Source of the DNA: Chara braunii
Taxonomy: Eukaryota > Streptophyta > Charophyceae > Charales > Characeae
Assembly: GCA_003427395.1 (NCBI GenBank)
Contig: BFEA01000953.1
Span: forward strand, 155,873 to 177,678
Direction of reading: 5' to 3'
Length of the DNA: 21,806 bases
The notes under the pieces were generated by a model. It had not been told where the DNA came from. It made no database searches and saw only the letters and a program-made list of their open reading frames with translations. Both the position numbers and the translations under genes were made by a program. This document shows positions 17,912-21,806 of the stretch, in pieces (position 1 is the stretch's first letter; each line of letters starts with the position of its first letter).

Positions 17912-19066
17912 ATGGAGAGGAACTGGAAGCGGAGGATTGAAGAGTTAGAGCAAAGATTGGGAAAAGAAGTGGGTTCAGGAGAAGTAAGGGAGTACTCTTA
18001 CAAGGAGCTTCAGGATGCGACGGACAATTTTGATGCCGCATGGGCGTTTAACGATCATGGGGATCAAAATGGAAGTAATACTCGCGGGAAACTGTGCGAG
18101 GTTACCGCAATCACAGTGAAGCAGCTCAGCGACGCGGACGATGGGCCCAAGCTTCATCCCTCCGAGTTCCGGACAAAGGTCGTCGACAGGTTGAAGGCGC
18201 TGAGGCATCCCCATTTACTCACCATGTTGGGAGTCTGTTACGAGGAGAAGTGTCTCGTTTATGAGCACATGGAAAACGGAAGCGTCAAGGACTGCATCAC
18301 CTGTGGAGAGGGGCAAGGAAGAAGGTCTTTGCCGTGGTACATTCGCTTCCGCGTTATGGCAGAGGTCGCCCGCACGGTGTGCTTCCTTCACTCGATTTCA
18401 CCTGCCACAGGCGGTCCAATCATCCACGGTTCCATCAGGCCGGCAAACATTTTCCTTAGCGAAAGCTTCGCCACCAAGCTCGGTGAGGTGGATCAGGCGT
18501 TGCTTGTCTCCGATCAGACACGAGGAGCGCAGAGAGGGGCCGAAGAAACCTCCATGCGGCTTGTCCTGGGAGGTAACTCTCAGTACATAGCCCCAGAGTA
18601 TTTGCAGTGCGGTGTCCTGAATGAGAAGACGGACATCTACGCGTTGGGTATCACTCTCTTGGAGATGCTGACCGGAAAGTTCTGGAACGCACTCGGCATC
18701 GTAGAGAATGCTATTGAAGACGAGGCAGCTTTCAAGAATGCTCTCGACCCAAATGGGGGCTGCTGGGATATTGCTCTGGCTGCCAACTTGGCACTGACCT
18801 GCGCCAGTTTCAGTAAGCGCTGTCGACGAAACAAGGTGTCCGATGGGATTCTGCCGGTGCTTGAGGAAGTTCCCAGAAGGTGGCTCTTACAGGCTCTCTT
18901 GAGGATGCATAAGCCAAGCAGTCCCCGGGAGGGGAGATGTGTCCACAGTCTGATCATTGATGATGTATGGTCTAGTGGTGTTGACATCTTGATATGTCTC
19001 TCTCTCTCTCTTTTTTTTATTTTCTTGTTTTTTTTTTTCCCTTTTTCAATCCCTACAATCCAATAG
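17912..19066 (+). CDS. RLCK-type pseudokinase, 384 codons
   Basis: The product has a short coiled coil (residues 1-20), then a plant receptor-like cytoplasmic kinase fold (about 28-320): EYSYKELQDATDNF, ITVKQL with the ATP-site Lys at 70, LRHPHLLTMLGVCYEEKCLVYE, PWYIRFRVMAEVA, APEY at 227-230 and DIYALGITLLEMLTG. The order and wording fit the RLCK-IX kinases that in land plants are joined to U-boxes, but no U-box follows. The Gly loop is lost, the catalytic-loop HxD is HGS (172-174, expected HGD) and DFG is replaced by EVD (192-194), so phosphotransfer is unlikely. The ATG sits in a strong ACCATGG context, but the same frame runs upstream through a TAG at 17837 into the WD40 part, so this may be the 3' portion of a broken longer gene. 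The last 25 or so residues are read from a CT/poly-T tract and are probably not genuine. Confidence 0.75.
   Translation: MERNWKRRIEELEQRLGKEVGSGEVREYSYKELQDATDNFDAAWAFNDHGDQNGSNTRGKLCEVTAITVKQLSDADDGPKLHPSEFRTKVVDRLKALRHPHLLTMLGVCYEEKCLVYEHMENGSVKDCITCGEGQGRRSLPWYIRFRVMAEVARTVCFLHSISPATGGPIIHGSIRPANIFLSESFATKLGEVDQALLVSDQTRGAQRGAEETSMRLVLGGNSQYIAPEYLQCGVLNEKTDIYALGITLLEMLTGKFWNALGIVENAIEDEAAFKNALDPNGGCWDIALAANLALTCASFSKRCRRNKVSDGILPVLEEVPRRWLLQALLRMHKPSSPREGRCVHSLIIDDVWSSGVDILICLSLSLFFIFLFFFFPFSIPTIQ
18996..19046. repeat. CT microsatellite and poly-T tract
   Basis: A CT run of about seven units followed by T-rich sequence. It is read through by the pseudokinase frame as a Leu/Ser/Phe-rich tail. 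Confidence 0.92.
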
Positions 19067-19200
19067 CATTGGGGCACATACTAGGACGCTGGACCCGTTT
19101 TCCAGCAGGTGAAGCTCCCCACCAATAGATGGAGCCTCCCCCCGGGTGCTAGTGGTGTCTGCTCCTACGAGCACCACTAACACTGCGAGGGTGTGTTTTC

Positions 19201-19233
<33 letters not shown>

Positions 19234-19275
19234 NGAGGGAACGCACAACCCAACAGCATTGGGGCAAATGCTAGG
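19050..19275. mobile_element. Poly(A)-ended segment flanked by a 33-bp direct repeat
   Basis: Segments at about 19050-19082 and 19242-19274 share AGCATTGGGGCA and, with a few mismatches, 33 bp in all. Between them lie about 120 bp with a small hairpin (TAGTGGTG and CACCACTA), then A32 at 19202-19233 and an undetermined base. This resembles a short retroposed insert with target duplications. However, about 8 bp separates the poly(A)/N from the right repeat copy, and no RNA polymerase III boxes are evident. Confidence 0.35.
19202..19233. repeat. A32 tract followed by an undetermined base
   Basis: Thirty-two A residues, then N at 19234. True length uncertain. Confidence 0.97.
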
Positions 19276-19658
19276 GGCGACTTTTGGTATGATTGCATCT
19301 AGTAACTAGTAAGTTTATCTCACTCACTGAATTTCTCTCCTCAGCTGGTTTTCAAGGTGCAGGGACAACTTTACCAAGTTTGGACATGGCTCCTAGTAGC
19401 CTCTTAGCTACTCACTGTGGGAAAATAGAGGGGTGAAGGTAGGTTGCTGTAGAGGAAGTCGTGAAAGTCGGCCTAGCATCCACCCTCTACTACGGCATGG
19501 ACCTTTGTATGAAGAGAAGGAAAAAAAACAAAAAAAAATGGTAGGTGTGAACACGTAAAACAGAAATAAAAAAGCGGGGTCTGGATCTGTTTACAAAGTA
19601 CCTCAGAGGATGGTCCCAAAGGAAGGACCAGGTAAATCAGCAGACTGTCCCAACTAGC
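19276..19658. other. No gene identified
   Basis: Contains a GTAAGT-like donor near 19309 and a pyrimidine-rich CTCAG near 19340, but too little frame on either side to call exons. Confidence 0.4.
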
Positions 19659-19805
19659 TACAGTCTTCCCCCGAATACAACGTATGGTCATTATAGCTGA
19701 GTTTAGACTGAAAAATACACCAAATTCAGCTAAATGACCGTACGTTGTATTCGGGGGAAGACTGTAGTATTCAATTCAAAAAAGTAGCTCAGAGGATGGT
19801 CGCAC
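19594..19805. repeat. Direct repeats bracketing the MITE
   Basis: AAAGTA-CTCAGAGGATGGTC-CA occurs at about 19595-19618 and 19781-19804 with two mismatches, 186 bp apart. They lie outside the MITE ends and are too long and distant to be its TA target duplication. Confidence 0.75.
19661..19764. mobile_element. 104-bp near-palindromic MITE, Tc1/mariner type
   Basis: The two ends are perfectly complementary over 24 bp (19661-19684 and 19741-19764) and pair with few mismatches for about 47 bp, leaving a loop of about 10-15 bp. The termini are CAGTCTTCCCCCG and its complement. TA flanks both sides (19659-19660 and 19765-19766), matching the TA target and CAGT-type ends of Tc1/mariner elements. It has no coding capacity. 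The high arm identity points to recent spread. Confidence 0.85.
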
Positions 19806-20587
19806 TAGCGGTTTGGCAGTGTCATAGATTGCGCAGCTCAAATTTTTGATTTTTTTAATTATAAAAAATATATATATCTTTCTGTGGAAAGCCACTCTTT
19901 TGTCTTTCTGTGGTGGGGCAACTGGTTTCCAATGGACCAAGTGCGGCGTGTGCAGCCTCTTGACTGGAACTTCAAGGTGGACCGCTCTGCAGTGACAAAC
20001 TTTTGATGTTTTTTGGGGGCCTGGAAATCAGGTGCAGATAACGATTTCCGCACTCAGTCTGCTGTGCAGCTGAACTGTTGAAGGATTTTTTTGGTGCTGT
20101 GGTTTTGTGTGCTTGTGAGATCATCGTGTTCAGACTCCTTTCTCCTTTTTCTGTAGGATTCTGCGGTCCCCTCTTTGAGCCTGACCGGAGATGCCTCGCT
20201 CACCCTGTCGCACCGCACACTTTTGTAAGGGACGCCGGGCCCCTTTGCCAGCTGGTATAATATGTAATAAGATAAAAAATAAAATGAAAAAAACTGGTGA
20301 AGGATTTGAAAAACATAAAAGGGGAGTCAAGATTAGATTGATATATTCAGATAATATTCTGGTTACATTGGATGGTGTAAATTCCACTGGTGGGACTGCA
20401 CAAAAGGAATTGATGCGCTAACAACGATTTCGTCAAATGGACATTTTTTATTTTTAGAACGAAATTGAATCGACCAATTTGGCCCAATTGAGGCTGAAAT
20501 TTTTATTTTTTTAGGGTGCGGCATTCTTAAGAGTCTGCTCGCACACTACTTACGGTAAGCAAAAAGTGGTGTTTTGCCGGATCCCAC
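19768..20587. other. No gene identified
   Basis: AT-rich with a TA run at 19866-19877. An open frame at 20191-20421 (+) ends in NILVTLDGVNSTGGTAQKEL, which I cannot place in a family. No splice structure is evident around it. Confidence 0.4.
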
Positions 20588-20989
20588 ATGATTCCGCAGA
20601 CGAAGGCCGCTGTACAAGCTTCAGAGGTAAGTAGAAACGTTTGAAGTCAGGGCGGGCAGGGAATGATCGTCGTCGAAAAAGATTGAGGGAATTTGGAAGA
20701 GAACCTAGCCCGTACCCTGCAGCGAAAAAGCAGGATTTTTTTTTTAATTTTTTTTTTTTTTTAGTTTGTTGTGTCGGTTTCATTGGGCTGGCCACACAAA
20801 TGGCAAGTGTACGAACGGAGGAGGGGGCGGCAGTGTCCGTTCAAGTGGACCATTTTCGTGTCCGTAAAAGAACCCGCCCAACCAAAAGCGCCGATACCCC
20901 CACGAAACGTACGGAGGATAGGGGAAGGTGGGGTCCCCGTTTTCTTTTCCGGGTTGACGGGAGCAGGCCCAGCTTTTTCGTTACTTTAA
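20588..20989 (+). CDS. Possible two-exon hypothetical gene
   Basis: An ATG at 20588 opens 13 codons to GAG|GTAAGT at 20626/20627. A long T tract ends in TTTAG at 20764, giving a candidate 138-bp GT-AG intron. The frame is kept across the junction and continues for 74 codons (phrases WPHKWQVYERRRGRQCPFKW, QPKAPIPPRNVRRIGE) to TAA at 20987. The product would be about 87 residues, very basic and Pro/Arg-rich, with no known domain. The consistent donor, acceptor and phase are the only support. An alternative unspliced frame of 91 codons runs from an ATG at 20800 to 21072 in another phase, so the choice is uncertain. Confidence 0.22.
20738..20762. repeat. Poly-T tract
   Basis: T-rich run broken by AA, immediately before TTTAG; also proposed as the polypyrimidine tract of the candidate intron. 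Confidence 0.93.
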
Positions 20990-21696
20990 CGGATTCTTGT
21001 TCCGGAAGTATTGTGGGATCAGACCCTAAACCACCAGTACTTCCTAAAGTTGTGCCCGTGAAAGGGCCATAATTTTAGGAAATGTACGGGCCACTGCAGG
21101 AGTGCCCAAGTTCATCCGACTAGAAACGTTTCTACTGATACCAGGGCGAGGGAAAAGGTCTGGTCTTCGTTTTTTTTTTGTTTTTTGTTTTTTTTTTTGT
21201 TTGTGGTGGGGGTCTTCTGCGCAGCCACAGAGGAGCCTGAATGCGGACTCTTTTCGTTTTTTGAGTTTTGCCTGTCAAGGGTGGGGTAAGGGGGGTAAAT
21301 TGCCTCTAAAGGGGCTAAAGGGGTTTAAAGGGAGGTACCTTACTCTGATTCTGTTATACTATTCTTTTTTTATCTTTTATTCAATGAGGAACATAGATGT
21401 GCCCTCAGCCAAAAGTTGTTTGCATTGCCAATCACCTCCTCCTGCATTGATCAGCCCTGAAGCTTTCTGAGCTGGAGGCAAAGTCTCCCCCCTTTCCTTC
21501 TCCTCCTCCTGCCTAGTAATAGCCATCGACAACAGCTCACATCACATTTGTAGTCCCTCAAGATTCCTGAATTCAAGGTTCTCTTGAGTATGTCATTGTT
21601 GTCCACAGTGGCGCTCTCGGGCCCGCTTCCCTTCGTTACTGTCCTCCTCGCAAATTTCATGGATGCATAAGATGGGACCCCGCTTGGTCAGGAGGT
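20990..21696. other. No gene identified; stem-loops and poly-T
   Basis: An imperfect stem-loop spans about 21039-21090, with arms CCTAAA..TG-CCC and GGGCC..TTTAGG. A 14-bp palindrome TAGAAACGTTTCTA lies at 21121-21134. T-rich runs occupy 21170-21202. Open frames are short and cross low-complexity DNA. Confidence 0.45.
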
Positions 21697-21806
21697 GTAG
21701 AAGGTGGAGGACAAGGAGGAGGAGGAGGAGGAGGAGGAGAAGGTGGTAGAGGACAAGGAGGCGGCGGCGAGGAGGAGGAGGAGGAGGAGGAGGAGGAGGA
21801 GGAGGA
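21697..21806. repeat. GGA/GAG-rich microsatellite at the window end
   Basis: Imperfect, then pure, GGA trinucleotide repeat running off the window. It could encode Glu or Gly runs if part of an exon, but no frame is supported. Confidence 0.95.

Noticed and set aside
19046-19267. Minus-strand frame with a poly-Phe run
   Set aside because: It is created by the A32 tract and contains an undetermined base.
21128-21137. Third CTGATACCA, possible primer site on the minus strand
   Set aside because: Only nine bases match and the neighbours differ from the two better motifs; no LTR context.

Overview
This window looks like nuclear DNA from a repeat-rich streptophyte, and a charophyte alga such as Chara is my best guess. 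The reasons are a Ty3/gypsy-type gag-pol remnant of plant style, a kinase fragment of the plant receptor-like cytoplasmic kinase type (closest in feel to the U-box-linked RLCK-IX group), very long simple-sequence tracts and almost no intact genes. The species is inference from remembered family resemblance; no database was searched. I found no rRNA, tRNA, CRISPR or bacterial-type operon signals.

Layout. 1-4250: an (AC)28 tract, AT-rich DNA, GC-rich palindromes, short tandem repeats of 41 and 44 bp, and a 255-bp tandem duplication; no convincing gene. 4250-4320: a possible minus-strand LTR-retroelement primer site with a short ORF beyond it. 5390-7550: decayed satellite-like DNA with clear 40-bp (twice) and 23-bp arrays. 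8160-10960: dispersed decayed copies of a roughly 60-bp repeat, pyrimidine-rich DNA, CT microsatellites and a second primer-site-like motif. 11949-14551: a badly broken Ty3/gypsy gag-protease-reverse transcriptase remnant with no RNase H, integrase or recognisable LTRs. 14629-16209: a structurally complete PIF/Harbinger-type DNA transposon with 20-bp inverted ends, TTA target duplications and subterminal palindromes, holding only a broken fragment of transposon protein. 16236-16268: a small stray copy of a coding segment of the next gene. 16725-19066: a broken gene joining a coatomer beta-prime-like WD40 region, a coiled coil and a pseudokinase. 19060-21806: a duplicated 33-bp segment around a long poly(A), a 104-bp near-palindromic mariner-like MITE, a possible small two-exon gene and a GGA-rich microsatellite at the edge.

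Most interesting: the WD40/coiled-coil/pseudokinase architecture is unusual and carries three disruptions. The kinase part stays open, has an ATG in good context, and has lost the catalytic Asp and the DFG motif. The two DNA transposons are very well defined by structure alone. I see no intact multi-gene system; the region mostly records nested transposon insertion and decay.
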